A stretch of 64,000 nt of DNA from Acinetobacter tibetensis (GCF_023824315.1 NZ_CP098732.1:2232001-2296000); one strand, 5' to 3'; shown: positions 1 through 12,216, counted from the stretch's first letter. Notes: generated by a model not told the origin, from the letters alone. A program made the numbers and translations.

Positions 1-3000
1 TACCATCTTCCGCGGTTAAAGCAAAGCCCGCATTGTTTAAACCTGTTTGGATTTCTTTAAGCTGTTCTTCTGTGGCTGCACGACCTACAGTCGCAAAGTC
101 ACCACTGGTTGTGGTTTTATTGGTTAGACCAGTAATCTCACCAGTATTACCATTCACAGTCACAGGATTTCCACCTGTTGCAGGTCCAATTTTTACAACT
201 GGCTCTAGCCCAAAAGTAATGCCATTACTGCCTGTATTGGTAATTTTAATATTGCTATCTGTTGCACTAAAATCAACATTTTCACCAAGAGCAATGGTGT
301 CTTTAGCGCCAGTGTCTGCATTCGCACTGACTGTAAAACCTTTATCGATAATCTGTTTAATTTGACTGCCGTTTACAGCATCCATTGAACTATCTGTAAT
401 ATCACCCGCAGCAACATTGGTAATTTTATTGGTTCCCGCATTTATACCTGTCACTGTCACACTTGGTGCATTCGGGACCGCACCACCACTTGAGTTCACG
501 AAGGTTAAGCCTTTGCTGTCAATAACCGTACCCCCAGCATTAACACTATCGAGCTTAATATCTTTGGCAAGTTTAATGGTCAGTTTATTATCGGTACTGT
601 CTGCTACTACTCCAATATTGTTATCCGTCAGATTAGCTTCAACTGACTCTCCACCCACAATACTTAAGCGTTGACCCAATCTCCGATCGACATTTACACC
701 TGCATTGTCACCCACAAATGTAAGCGGCGTTGCCAATTGATCTTCTGTTGCAGCCCGCCCAGACACATAATTAAGTGGATCAAAGGTAGTATTGCTCAAG
801 CCTGTAATCGTGCCATTTTTGCCATTAATTGCAATGGTTGCACCACCTGGCAGACCACCAATATTCACGACTTCCGCCAATTTCAAATCAAGGTCAGCCC
901 CGATATTACTAATCAAAAGGTTATTGTCACTATTTGAGAAATCTACAGTCGCATCAGGTGCAATATTGGTACTACTGCTTACATCTTTATTGGTCGTTAA
1001 ATTCCAGCCTTTGTTGGCATTCTGAGCAGTGTCATTCACTAATTTAAGTTGTTCTTCTGTCGCTGCTCGTCCAACCGTTGCAAAATCTGCTTCCGTTAGC
1101 GTCTTATTGGTTAATCCAGTTAAAGTACCTGTTGTGCCACTAAGCAGTACATTATTGGTCGCATTTTTTAAATTAATACTACTGGCATTACTGGTGTTAC
1201 TGTCTGCTCCAGAGGTCATCACGTTTTGGGTCGATGTGCTTATATTACTGTTATTTGCACTGTCTCTAATTTCAACCTGACCATCGGTCACTTTAGTTGT
1301 CCCGACAGTTAAACTCCCTTGCGCTGTAAGGTTTACATCCTTCGCCAATTTAAGTTGTAAAGTATCTGTACCATCTGCTACAACACCAATATTGCCATCG
1401 GTAAGCACTCCTGTGGCACCCCCTTTAACATTGAGTTGCTCTCCTAATTTGCGGTCTACCTTGGTACCACTATCACCTGCAAAACTCAGTGCAGTGTCAG
1501 CCAAATCCGTAATGGCTTGATTGGTTTGATAGAGCTGACTGCCATTAATGGCATCTGTACTTGAACTACTAATCCGTCCTGCCGCAACATTGACAATGGT
1601 GCGTTCAGAGCCTACATCTCCCACACTCACACTTGATGAGATGGTCGGAGCACCCGCAAAATTATAGGTTTTGCCATTAATAATCATGGATGGTGTCGCC
1701 ACATAGGCAGCAGAGACTGAATTGTTGCCTAAAACGACTGCATTTTCATGCGAAGCCGTTGCAGATTTACCAAATACAGATGCGCCCTTTGCAGTCACAG
1801 AAGCACTGTTTCCTATAGCAACTGCATCTTCCTGAAGTGCTGTTGCACTTGTACCTATAGCGACAGAATTCAGTGCATTTGCATTGGACTGTTTACCTAA
1901 TGCAATTGCATTAACGCCATTAGAAGTCGCATTGTTACCTATCGCGGTTGCATCTCGAGCACGACTAATGCTGTTTACCCCGAAAGCAATTGCATTTTCA
2001 CCAGAACTTTCAGCATTTTGACCAATTGCCATCGCTTTGGCAGCAAAACTCTTTGATTGTGAACCGATTGCTAAACCATCTTGTGCCGTACTATTTGCAT
2101 CCGATCCTATAGAGGTTGCACTAATGCCCGAAGCTTTAGCATTATCCCCATAGGCCATGCTATCTTCTGCACTTGCATTAGCAAATCGTCCCAACGCTAC
2201 ACCCTGCGCACCACTAGCTTTGGACTGGTATCCTATTGCAGTCGCATTGTCTCCTTGCGAAAGTGCTTGACGACCAATCGCAATACCTTGGTTCGCGGTA
2301 TTCACCTCCGCATCACTCCCGATCACAACGGCATAATCGGAATTGTTACCATCTGCTTCGGAACCTTTCCCAATCACAACACTATCTTCACCTCGGCTTT
2401 CACTATTTTTACCAAAGGCAATATTATTTGTACCTGATGCTACGGCAGCATCACCAATCGCAATCGATGAAATTCCGATTGCTCCAGTTCCTGAACCGAT
2501 AGCAATCGCTTGCTCTCTGGCCGCAATCACTGAATTACCCAAAGCAATACTATTGGATGCAGTCGAAGATGTACTCGCACTTGGCCCAATGGCTAAAGAA
2601 TTAGTGCCTTGAGCACCAGTATTGTTTTCGTTATTTAAATCAGTTGTATTGACAGAAAAATAATGCGGTCCAGCCTCTGCGACTGCATTTTGCAACTGCC
2701 CTAAATTCACCGCAGAAGTTAAATCGTTTTCATCTGCTTTCACATTGCGAATAATGGTTCCATCTGTACCGACCAAATTCACCACAGATTTATCTGAGTT
2801 ATACAACACGGCATCGGGTACGATACCTCCAATTTGTCCACTACCGAGTAAATCAAACGCATCTTGAATGGTGGTTGGAAGTTTACTTGTATCACCTGTA
2901 GATGGATCTATAACATTCACTTGTATGAGTGGAAGTGTTCCATCACTACTAATACTGGCAGGGTTACCACTTGAATCTGTTGCGCCCATCACTCGAATAA

Positions 3001-5253
3001 TATCATTCTGCAATGCTTTAATTTGATTGACGGTCACAGCATCTTGTAGATCTGAGCCATCTGCAACATTGATAATGCGACGGAGTGTATTACTACTCCC
3101 GACCGATACAACGTTATATCCCCCCACACCTGCAGAAGCATTAGTGATATAACCATTACCAAATGAATTCACATCCGCAATACTTCCAGCACCTAATGCG
3201 ACATCATTTTGTCCGGCCAATGCATCAGACCCTAAAGCAACACCAAAGGTTCCGTTTACAATAGCGTCATACCCTAAAGCAGCACCAGCTTGCGCTACAG
3301 TGGCACGAGACCCCACAGCAACACCCAAACTATCTGAGGTTGTTGAGGAGCCAATCGCTACTGAATTCTGTATAGTTGCATTTCTATCCGTATTACTTTG
3401 ATAACCAATTGAAATATTTTGATTACCAGATAAATTTGCTCCTGCTTCTGTCCCTAAAGCAATGTTGTAATCCGAACTGGTTGTATTCACACTAGAATTA
3501 CTACCAGCCCCAACACCTATAGAAATCGCTTGATTACCACCAATATTTTGCCCTGCGTTTGCACCTATCGCGATATGCCCATTTCTATCTTCAGTTCCTG
3601 AGCCAACTGAGCCTGATCCTGCCGAACTACCAATGGAAACACCGTCTGATACACTTGATTTTGCACCATTCCCTAAAGCAATTGCATTGGTACCAGAAGA
3701 TGTCGTTTGATTACCAATTGCAACACTGGAACTTCCACCCGCAGAAGCCGAATTCCCTATTGCATTGGCATTTGTAGAAGCTGAAGCTAAAGTTCCGATC
3801 GCATTCGAATTCGATCCAAAGGCATTCGCTCCTTTACCGATTGCATTTGCATTGGTCCCTGTTGCCTGAACTGCATCACCAATCGCTACACTAGATGGCC
3901 CCCCTGCCAATGCTGATGCACCTAATGCAAGGCTTTTATCACCCACAGCCATATTGGCGCCATTTTGTAAAGCGGTTAAAAATTGTGTTACTTGGTCTGG
4001 AGAAACAGCCACTCCATTAATTTCAGAGATTGTACTGGTATCCGTACCTGTTGCCGTGACAGGAATGCCATTAATTGCAATAATTTGAGTATTTGAAACA
4101 TTATAAGTTGGTGTAAGTGTACGTGCCTGACCACCATTACCAATAGAGGTTGAATTGGTGCCTAAAGCACCCGTTTCTTTACCGAAGGCAATAGAGTTGT
4201 CATTAAGTGCATTTGCTGTATCACCGACTGCAATACTGTTCAATCCTGCTGCATTTGAGAAATGCCCAACTGCAATCGAGGAATCACCAATTGATTTTGC
4301 AATAGGACCAATGGCAACAGAATTCAGCCCTGTCGCCTCTGAATCAGCTAAGGTGGAATTACTATGAAAATATTTTATACCCTGCCCACTCTGAAACAGT
4401 AAATCATTAATTTGCCCACCTGTAACAGCATCACTTGAACCCGCTGCGATATCCCCATCTGCAATATTAGTCAGCTTATCTCCACCAAGATCCAAACCAT
4501 TTGCTGTACTAGACACAGTGGTATTATTGGTTGTATTGCCAATTTTTACCGTATTAAATTCAGGGTTATCGACCGTTGCAATTGAAATACTGGTGCCTGT
4601 ATTAGTCACAGCAATATTCTTTCCATTCACAAAATTCACGGTATCAGATGATTTGATAGCGGTTGCACTACCACCATTCGTTTGCAAACTCCAAGTTTGA
4701 TCTTTTAGCGCATTCAAATCTGCTGTGGATGCTTTGGTTGCCAAACCTGTTGAGGCATCATTCACTTGATTATTCAGAGTATTTAAATTGTTTTGAGTTT
4801 GAAGTAAATCTGATTGAGCAGCCTTAGTGGCTAATCCAGTACTTGCATCATTGACTTGATTATTTAAGGTATCAAAATCTGTTTGAGATACCTTGGTTGC
4901 TAAACCTGTTGAGCTATTATTGACTTGATCATCTAATGTCGTTAGATCGTTCTGCGTTTGTGTTAATTCACTACCCACTGTTGATAATGACACCCCATTT
5001 GCAACAACGTCCCCTGTAGAAGTTAAAGTGCCTGTTAAGGTAGTATCCCCGACTACTGATAAATTACCATTAATGTTCAAATCTTCATTAATATCTTGTG
5101 CTACTGCAACACCAGAACTCAATAATGACAACATTAAGACCGAGTTTGTAATGAGTTTATTTGCTGAAGATTTTTTTTACCTTTTGAATTTTCAGAAACT
5201 ACAACCCAAGCTCCCAAAATACCACTCCACACCAACTTATACACTTTATTCAT
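1..5253 (-). CDS. Giant trimeric autotransporter adhesin (YadA/Ata-like), C-terminus off the window, frame broken near the start
   Basis: This is the N-terminal and passenger part of a type Vc autotransporter, a surface fibre used for adhesion. ATG at 5253 begins an extended signal peptide region (MNKVYKLVWSGILGAWVVVSE...), preceded by AGGT. After Gly25 an 8-A run (plus-strand T at 5171-5178) shifts the frame, giving a stop at 5136-5134 after 39 codons. From there the minus-1 frame is open without interruption to base 2, about 1,710 codons. That frame continues the signal peptide (SSANKLITNSVLMLSLLSSGVAVA) and then has three heptad-like repeats (N-Q-V-N-D-A-S-T-G-L-A-T-K, about 4735-4960). 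Next come a Trp-ring-like domain, many YadA/Hep_Hag head repeats (N-S-x-A-I-G type), and neck motifs (D-A-V-N-G-S-Q) with G-R-A-A-T-E-E-Q-L repeats. The membrane anchor lies outside the window. I checked the frame at seven internal Met codons. The adhesin family call is firm; whether this copy is expressed is open. Confidence 0.9.
5171..5178 (-). repeat. 8-base homopolymer breaking the adhesin frame
   Basis: Eight T on the plus strand read as eight A in the adhesin, directly after the Gly25 codon. Nine A (or six) would join the ATG at 5253 to the long passenger frame. Eight place a stop at 5136-5134. That stop overlaps an ATG at 5134-5132 in the passenger frame (TAATG). Homopolymers in signal-peptide codons are classic slipped-strand sites, but they are also common assembly error sites. 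Confidence 0.8.
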
Positions 5254-5434
5254 ATTTTTACCTATATACTTATAAAACGTCTTTGATTTATTAGAAGAAG
5301 CAAATTTTTATAGATAATAAAATGCACAACTCCTTCATCTTTTTCTTTATTATTTACCAAATGATACATTATTCAAACAAATTAACAATAATAAAAGCTT
5401 ACTTAAATTATTTAATTTAATTAATAATCAATAA

Positions 5435-5463
5435 CTTATACTGTGTTCTCCTCCTGTTTACAA
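5435..5463 (-). promoter_or_regulatory. Candidate sigma-70 promoter for the adhesin
   Basis: On the minus strand TTGTAA (5463-5458) is followed after exactly 17 bases by TATAAG (5440-5435). It points at the adhesin and would give an untranslated leader of about 175 bases before the ATG at 5253. It was found by eye in AT-rich DNA, so chance matches are likely. Confidence 0.4.
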
Positions 5464-5672
5464 AGTGTATCTTCATATTTAGATCAATGAAATTCAAAAA
5501 TAATTATAAGCTCAAAAAATAACATGAAATATAAATTAATTATGTTTATCAATTATTTAAAAAATATAAAGTTTTATAAAACCCATCTAAAAAACAATTA
5601 TCTAATTAAAAATCAATAATTAACAAAACCATTAAATGAAATAAAACTTTTTAAATGAAATTGTAAATTTAT

Positions 5673-5701
5673 TTGCTTAACACCTATTCGCAGAGTATTT
5701 T
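5673..5701 (+). promoter_or_regulatory. Candidate sigma-70 promoter for aspT-aspD
   Basis: TTGCTT (5673-5678), a 17-base spacer and TATTTT (5696-5701) lie about 68 bases upstream of the aspT ATG. The -10 box is a weak match and the surroundings are AT-rich. Confidence 0.35.
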
Positions 5702-5768
5702 TAAAAGCACAAAAATAAATAAATTTTAATAAACAACATTAACCAAATGATAAAGTGAGACTATCCAC

Positions 5769-7454
5769 ATGATTGAATGGTTACAAAATGAATTAAAGCA
5801 TAGTCCTGAAATACTCTTATTTTTATCCCTTGCAATTGGTTTTTGGATTGGTCAATTCCAATTTGGAAAATTTCAATTTGGAGGCGTGGCAGGTTCATTA
5901 CTTGTCGCTGTTGTATTAAGTCTAATTGGTGTCCCTGTCGATAATGGAGTTAAAGCTCTTCTATTTGCACTTTTTATTTATGCGGTAGGCTTCGAAAGTG
6001 GTCCCCAGTTTTTTAAATCGCTGGGACCACAATCAATAAAAGAAATCTTACTTGCGGTATTTATGGCCATTAGTGGACTGATTACTGTTTTGCTGATGGC
6101 AAAGATTTTTAATCTAGATAAAGGTTTAGCTGCTGGTTTAGCCGCAGGTGGAATGACGCAATCTGCAATTATTGGTACTGCTGGTGATGCCCTGTCTCGA
6201 CTAGACTTACCACTTGCAGAAATTCAAAAACTCCAAGCGAATGTCGCTATTGGCTATGCCGTCACCTACATTTTTGGATCTCTGGGCGCAATTATTATCT
6301 GTGTGAATATCTTGCCGAAATTCATGGGGCGAGAAATTCACGATGATGCTTTAAAAGCAGAAGCTGAACGCCTTAAAGGTGCTTTTGAACTCGCTCCAGG
6401 TCAAGAGCTTGCCATACCTGAAATTGTCGGTCGTATTTATAAAGTCCAACAAGCAGCGGGACAAACGCTAGCAGAAATTGAAACCCAAACACCAAGCTTG
6501 ACTATTGAACGGTTAAAACGAAAAGATAAATTTATTGATGTGAGCCCTGAACTCTCACTTCAAACTGATGATGTCGTACTTGTGGTGGGTCGTCGTGCCA
6601 GTGTAGTTGCCGCCGCTGATCATATCGGGACCGAACTCCAATCCTCAGCAGGAATGGAAATGGTCATGGAAACAACAGATATCATTCTTAGAAACTCTAA
6701 ATATATTGACCGAACACTGGGTGATGTTAAAGCCAATACCCCTGCTTATTTAAAGCATGGCATTTACGTTCTCGGTATTAAACGTAATGAAGAAGCTCAA
6801 CCTTTAAGTGATGACACGATTCTTCGCCAAGGCGATGTTGTGACAGTTTATGGGACTAAAAGTGATTTAGAACGTTTAATCAAAGAAGCCGGTAAAGCAT
6901 TACCAGAAAGTCTTAAAACAGACTGGATTTTTCATGGTGCAGGTCTAGTGGTGGGCTTATTGATTGGCTTATTTGTCATTCGTATTGGAGATGTCCCTCT
7001 CACACTCGGTGCAGGCGGTGGCGCATTATTATCGGGCCTTTTATTTGGTTGGCTACGTAGTCGAAATAAAGTTCACGGCAATATGCCTTTAGCCGCATCA
7101 CAACTGCTTAAAGATTTAGGTCTTGCAGGCTTTGTCGCTGCCGTCGGCTTACAATCAGGTTTACAAGCAATTCAGACCATTAAAGAAAGCGGTCTGTCTT
7201 TATTTATGATTGGTGTCGTTGTCACTCTAGTGCCTTTAATTCTGTCCATGTTCTTTGCACGCTATGTGCTTCGTTATGACAATGTTGCAGTTATGGCAGG
7301 TGCCCTTTCGGGTGCGCGAAGTGCAAATCCAGCATTCGGTGGAGTACTAGATAAAGCTGGAAACTCTATTCCAACCGTACCATTTGCCATTACCTATGCA
7401 TTAGCAAATGTATTTTTGACTTTACTCGGACCACTCATTGTCGGTTTGGCCTAA
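5769..7454 (+). CDS. aspT: Aspartate:alanine antiporter, AAEx family
   Basis: A 561-residue inner-membrane exchanger. In characterised members aspartate enters in exchange for alanine, which makes an aspartate-to-alanine decarboxylation cycle electrogenic. The layout matches the family: an N-terminal block of hydrophobic helices (about 1-185) and a cytosolic centre with two TrkA-C/RCK-C-like domains (about 205-375, each with a D-V-V-x-V-x-G core). A C-terminal hydrophobic block follows (about 385-561). The Gly-rich duplicated exchanger motifs are visible as AAGGMTQSA (125-133) and GALSGARSANP in the second block. The gene is followed 54 bases later by an aspartate 4-decarboxylase, which strongly supports aspartate/alanine as substrates. 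The ribosome binding site is weak (AAGTGAG). Start at 5769 is the first ATG of the frame after the promoter region. Confidence 0.9.
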   Translation: MIEWLQNELKHSPEILLFLSLAIGFWIGQFQFGKFQFGGVAGSLLVAVVLSLIGVPVDNGVKALLFALFIYAVGFESGPQFFKSLGPQSIKEILLAVFMAISGLITVLLMAKIFNLDKGLAAGLAAGGMTQSAIIGTAGDALSRLDLPLAEIQKLQANVAIGYAVTYIFGSLGAIIICVNILPKFMGREIHDDALKAEAERLKGAFELAPGQELAIPEIVGRIYKVQQAAGQTLAEIETQTPSLTIERLKRKDKFIDVSPELSLQTDDVVLVVGRRASVVAAADHIGTELQSSAGMEMVMETTDIILRNSKYIDRTLGDVKANTPAYLKHGIYVLGIKRNEEAQPLSDDTILRQGDVVTVYGTKSDLERLIKEAGKALPESLKTDWIFHGAGLVVGLLIGLFVIRIGDVPLTLGAGGGALLSGLLFGWLRSRNKVHGNMPLAASQLLKDLGLAGFVAAVGLQSGLQAIQTIKESGLSLFMIGVVVTLVPLILSMFFARYVLRYDNVAVMAGALSGARSANPAFGGVLDKAGNSIPTVPFAITYALANVFLTLLGPLIVGLA

Positions 7455-7493
7455 ACAAGTTTTTATATCTAAAACACTTACACTTCACGATAA

Positions 7494-9113
<1,620 letters not shown>

Positions 9114-9136
9114 TTTCACGCTTTTATTGTAATATT

Positions 9137-9177
9137 TAAAAGATGGCTTAATGAATTGATGATTAAGCTATCTTTTA
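9137..9177. terminator. Hairpin after aspD
   Basis: A 16-base arm (TAAAAGATGGCTTAAT) pairs with 9162-9177 with a single G-T wobble and a 9-base loop. It lies 24 bases after the aspD stop and ends in T-rich DNA. It probably terminates the asp operon, and could also act on reads coming from the tRNA side. Confidence 0.6.
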
Positions 9178-9413
9178 ATATGTAGAATTTCTTTACCACA
9201 AAATAAATTATTTCAAAGCATCAATTATGTGCCTAAAAGGATTTCGAAATATTCCCGAAACGGCAAAATTTAGCTCACGTATTAAAATGACTAAATGCAA
9301 GATCTAAAGATTTAAAAAAACAAGGACTGGAAAATCTCACAAAATTTAGCATGAAATTTTATTATTAATTTTACGCTTAATCATTATTAAGCTATTGATT
9401 TTATAGTGATATA
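9178..9413. other. Spacer between the asp operon and tRNA-Arg
   Basis: No gene or convincing signal seen. I looked for an integrase remnant or a duplicated tRNA end next to the 3' end of the tRNA and found neither. Confidence 0.6.
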
Positions 9414-9490
9414 TGGTGCGGCCAGCGGGAATCGAACCCACGACCCCAAGCTTCGGAAACTTGTACTCTATCCAACTGAGCTATGGCCGC
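9414..9490 (-). tRNA. tRNA-Arg, anticodon CCG
   Basis: The acceptor arm GCGGCCA pairs with TGGCCGC, followed by discriminator A and an encoded CCA (9416-9414). The D arm (GCTC...GAG), the T arm with GGTTCGATTCC, and an anticodon stem CAAGT/GCTTG around loop TTCCGAA are all present. The anticodon is CCG, so it reads arginine codon CGG, a rare codon in AT-rich genomes. It is 77 bases including CCA and stands alone. Confidence 0.95.
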
Positions 9491-9498
9491 GCGTGCAC

Positions 9499-9526
9499 AT
9501 CATAGCAAAAAAATAAAGAAGTGAAA
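9499..9526 (-). promoter_or_regulatory. Candidate promoter of the tRNA-Arg gene
   Basis: TTTCAC (9526-9521), a 16-base T-rich spacer and an extended TGCTATGAT -10 (core 9504-9499) sit 9 bases before the mature tRNA 5' end, with a GC-rich stretch after the -10. This is reasonable for a stable-RNA promoter. Confidence 0.45.
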
Positions 9527-9668
9527 GCAACTATATATAAATCATTCATTTTTATGATTAGAGTTTAATCAATGTTCTAAGCATGCAACGCAGTATTCCC
9601 TGTAATTTACTTGGTTTATTCATCAAGATCGCTCACAATAGTCACACTCTATATGCTGTGAGAACTTC

Positions 9669-10604
9669 ATGACCGATGCATTACTGATCAGAGATTTGTC
9701 CAAAACTTATCGTAATGGCTTTCAAGCCCTTAAAGGAATTAATTTAACCGTGCCAGAAGGTGAGTTTTATGCGCTTCTTGGACCGAACGGTGCTGGCAAA
9801 TCGACGACCATCGGCATCATTAGTTCTTTAACCAAAAAGACCGCGGGCACTGTCGAAATTTTTGGCCATAATCTCGATACACACCCATCACGTGCCAAGC
9901 AGTGCTTAGGTGTTGTGCCACAAGAATTTAACTTTGGTCAATTTGAAAAAACATTCGATATTTTGGTGACTCAAGCAGGCTATTACGGTATTCCTCGTAA
10001 AATTGCAGAGCAACGTGCCGAACATTATTTAGAAAAATTAGGGCTTTGGGAAAAACGAAATACCCAAGGTCGTATGCTGTCAGGTGGTATGAAACGCCGC
10101 CTCATGATCGCACGTGCCATGATGCATGAACCAAAACTTTTGATTCTGGATGAACCTACTGCAGGTGTCGACATTGAACTGCGTCGTTCAATGTGGGATT
10201 TCCTGACTGAAATGAATGAAAATGGTACATCCATCATTCTAACGACCCATTATTTAGAAGAAGCTGAAATGTTGTGTCGCCGTATTGCTATCATCGACCG
10301 CGGCGTGATTAAAGAAGATACCTCCATGAAAGCATTCCTCAATCAATTACACGAAGAATCCTTTATTTTTGACTTGGCTGAACCAATTCAACCCCTACAT
10401 CTTGATATTATTGGGGTACGGTTCAATTTAATTGATCCCGTCACGCTTGAAGTCACCATGGACAAAGCCCATACCTTAAACGAATTATTCCAGTTACTTG
10501 AAGCACAAGGTATTCAGGTTCGTAGTATGCGCAATAAATCTAACCGCCTTGAAGAACTGTTTGTCAGACTTGTGGAGAAAAATTTGGAGGGAGCTACACC
10601 ATGA
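9669..10604 (+). CDS. ABC exporter ATP-binding protein (YadG/CcmA-like)
   Basis: A 311-residue nucleotide-binding subunit. Walker A is GPNGAGKS at 38-45, followed by the Q-loop (VVPQEFNF), the signature LSGGMKRR, Walker B LLILDEP, and the switch His in LTTHYLEEAE. A C-terminal extension of about 80 residues after the ATPase core matches the drug/polysaccharide-type exporter subfamily. The stop overlaps the start of the permease gene by 4 bases (ATGA), so the two are translationally coupled. The substrate is unknown; YadG/YadH of E. coli, the closest layout I recognise, is itself uncharacterised. Confidence 0.9.
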   Translation: MTDALLIRDLSKTYRNGFQALKGINLTVPEGEFYALLGPNGAGKSTTIGIISSLTKKTAGTVEIFGHNLDTHPSRAKQCLGVVPQEFNFGQFEKTFDILVTQAGYYGIPRKIAEQRAEHYLEKLGLWEKRNTQGRMLSGGMKRRLMIARAMMHEPKLLILDEPTAGVDIELRRSMWDFLTEMNENGTSIILTTHYLEEAEMLCRRIAIIDRGVIKEDTSMKAFLNQLHEESFIFDLAEPIQPLHLDIIGVRFNLIDPVTLEVTMDKAHTLNELFQLLEAQGIQVRSMRNKSNRLEELFVRLVEKNLEGATP

Positions 10605-11374
10605 ATATGACTCAAATGCGTGTTGCCCTTTTCACATTAGTACATAAAGAAGTTCGCCGTTTTATGCGCATCTGGCCGCAAACACTATTACCACCAGCCA
10701 TTACCATGAGTCTATATTTTGTGATTTTTGGTAATTTAGTCGGTTCTCGTATTGGGCAAATGGGCGGCTTTAGCTATATGCAGTTTATTGTGCCTGGCTT
10801 AATTATGATGGCGGTGATTACCAATAGCTATGCCAACGTTTCCTCCAGTTTCTTTAGTGCCAAATTCCAAAAAAGTATTGAAGAATTGATTATGAGTCCT
10901 GTCCCTTTACATTTAGTCCTTTGGGGCTATGTCTTGGGCGGATTATGTCGTGGTGTACTGGTTGGGATTATTGTGACTGCCATGAGTCTGTTTTTTACTG
11001 ACTTATATATTACCAACTGGTTTGTGACTATATATACAGTGATTGTGACCTCATTATTATTTTCATTGGGGGGTTTTATTAATGCTGTTTACGCCAAATC
11101 TTTTGACGATATTTCTATTATTCCAACATTCGTACTGACTCCACTAACCTATTTAGGCGGTGTGTTTTATGCGATTAGCGCACTTAGCCCATTTTGGCAA
11201 AACCTGTCTTTAATTAACCCAATTGTCTATATGGTTAATGCCTTCCGTTTCGGAATTCTTGGTCATAGTGATGTGAACGTTTCGATTTCACTCACCGTGG
11301 TTACTTTATGTTGTGCTGTGCTTTACGGTATAGCGTATTATTTACTTTCTCGTGGCTCAGGAATGCGTGAATAA
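10601..11374 (+). CDS. ABC-2 type permease (YadH-like)
   Basis: A 257-residue membrane subunit with about six hydrophobic segments and the ABC-2 family C-terminal pattern P-L-x-Y-L-G-G-V-F-Y-x-I-x-x-L followed by NPIVYMVNAFR. It pairs with the ATPase gene just upstream (4-base overlap) to form a homodimeric exporter. The stop shares one base with the ATG of queF (TAATG), so all three genes are probably one transcript. Any functional link between export and queuosine synthesis is unproven; the overlap may be only regulatory economy. Confidence 0.9.
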   Translation: MNMTQMRVALFTLVHKEVRRFMRIWPQTLLPPAITMSLYFVIFGNLVGSRIGQMGGFSYMQFIVPGLIMMAVITNSYANVSSSFFSAKFQKSIEELIMSPVPLHLVLWGYVLGGLCRGVLVGIIVTAMSLFFTDLYITNWFVTIYTVIVTSLLFSLGGFINAVYAKSFDDISIIPTFVLTPLTYLGGVFYAISALSPFWQNLSLINPIVYMVNAFRFGILGHSDVNVSISLTVVTLCCAVLYGIAYYLLSRGSGMRE

Positions 11375-12189
11375 TGAGTGTAGAACTTTCTTTACTCGGT
11401 AAAGACACCCAATATCCATCAACATATCAACCAGATATTCTTTTTCCAATTGCACGTGCTCAGGCACGTTCAAGCTATGCCCATATTGAGGGTATTCAAC
11501 AGGGTAAAGACTGGTGGCATGTATTTGAAATTTCTTGGCTCAATGCTCAAGGTATTCCTCAAGTTGCGATTGGTCGCTTAACACTGCCAGCTTCTTCGCC
11601 CAATTTAATTGAGTCCAAATCACTCAAGCTTTATTTTAATAGTCTGAACTTTACCCAATTCGATTCTGAAGCCACATTTATAGCTACAGTAGAAAAAGAT
11701 TTATCTGCGGCTGCGGGCGCTACAGTAACAATTCAATTGTTCCAAGTGGATGATTTAGCCATTTATCAGCCCGAAGGCATCTGTATTGATGACTTTGTTC
11801 CTGAACGTCTGGAAAATCAACCCGATGCTTCCCTACTCAGTTTCGATCATGAAAATACAGACAACCTAGAAGTACAACTCTATTCACATTTACTGCGTAG
11901 TAACTGCCCTGTGACAGGTCAACCCGATTGGGGTACGGTATTTATCCGCTATCAAGGTAAAAAGCCTTGTTATCACTCACTTTTAGCCTATATTATCTCC
12001 TACCGCCAGCATAATGGTTTCCATGAGCAATGTGTTGAACAGATGTTTGCCGATATCTGGCAAAATCTACAACCTGAAAAGCTTATGGTTTATGCAGCTT
12101 ATACCCGCCGAGGTGGTTTAGACATCAATCCTTGTCGTGTATCGGATTTAACATGGATGCCTCGCCCAATTCGCTTGGCGCGACAATAA
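11374..12189 (+). CDS. queF: NADPH-dependent 7-cyano-7-deazaguanine reductase
   Basis: Reduces preQ0 to preQ1 for queuosine, the modified base at position 34 of GUN tRNAs. The protein is 271 residues, the long bimodular YqcD type rather than the short YkvM type. The NADPH-binding QueF motif E-S-K-S-L-K-L-Y-F-N-S is at 80-90. The catalytic Cys178 lies in SNCPVTGQPDWG, with the acid/base Asp185 seven residues later, as in characterised enzymes. The start overlaps the upstream permease stop by one base. Confidence 0.95.
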   Translation: MSVELSLLGKDTQYPSTYQPDILFPIARAQARSSYAHIEGIQQGKDWWHVFEISWLNAQGIPQVAIGRLTLPASSPNLIESKSLKLYFNSLNFTQFDSEATFIATVEKDLSAAAGATVTIQLFQVDDLAIYQPEGICIDDFVPERLENQPDASLLSFDHENTDNLEVQLYSHLLRSNCPVTGQPDWGTVFIRYQGKKPCYHSLLAYIISYRQHNGFHEQCVEQMFADIWQNLQPEKLMVYAAYTRRGGLDINPCRVSDLTWMPRPIRLARQ

Positions 12190-12216
12190 AATGAATAATA
12201 CTGAGGTTAAATAACA

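Larger units (their letters stand above)
5254..5768. other. AT-rich divergent intergenic region, adhesin / aspT
   Basis: This 515-base stretch is extremely AT-rich and has no plausible coding frame. It must carry the promoters of both divergent genes, and one candidate sigma-70 promoter is listed for each direction. Its length and AT content would suit silencing by a nucleoid protein such as H-NS, which is inference only. The motif CAGGAGGAG on the minus strand (5448-5456) resembles a ribosome binding site but has no start codon at a usable distance. Confidence 0.6.

Noticed and set aside
1700..4350. Short regularly spaced repeats that could be mistaken for a CRISPR array
   Set aside because: The repeats are degenerate, in frame, and encode head motifs (S-x-A-I-G) of the adhesin; there are no unique spacers and no cas genes.
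33..4700. Many plus-strand open frames of 60 to 118 codons across the left end
   Set aside because: They are antisense to the continuous repetitive adhesin frame, are rich in Leu/Ser/Pro from reversed repeats, and have no start signals.
5448..5456. AGGAGGAG on the minus strand in the adhesin upstream region as a ribosome site
   Set aside because: No start codon follows at a suitable distance, and it falls in the spacer of a candidate promoter.
9178..9490. Possible phage integration site at the tRNA-Arg gene
   Set aside because: No duplicated tRNA end, integrase or foreign-looking block on either side.
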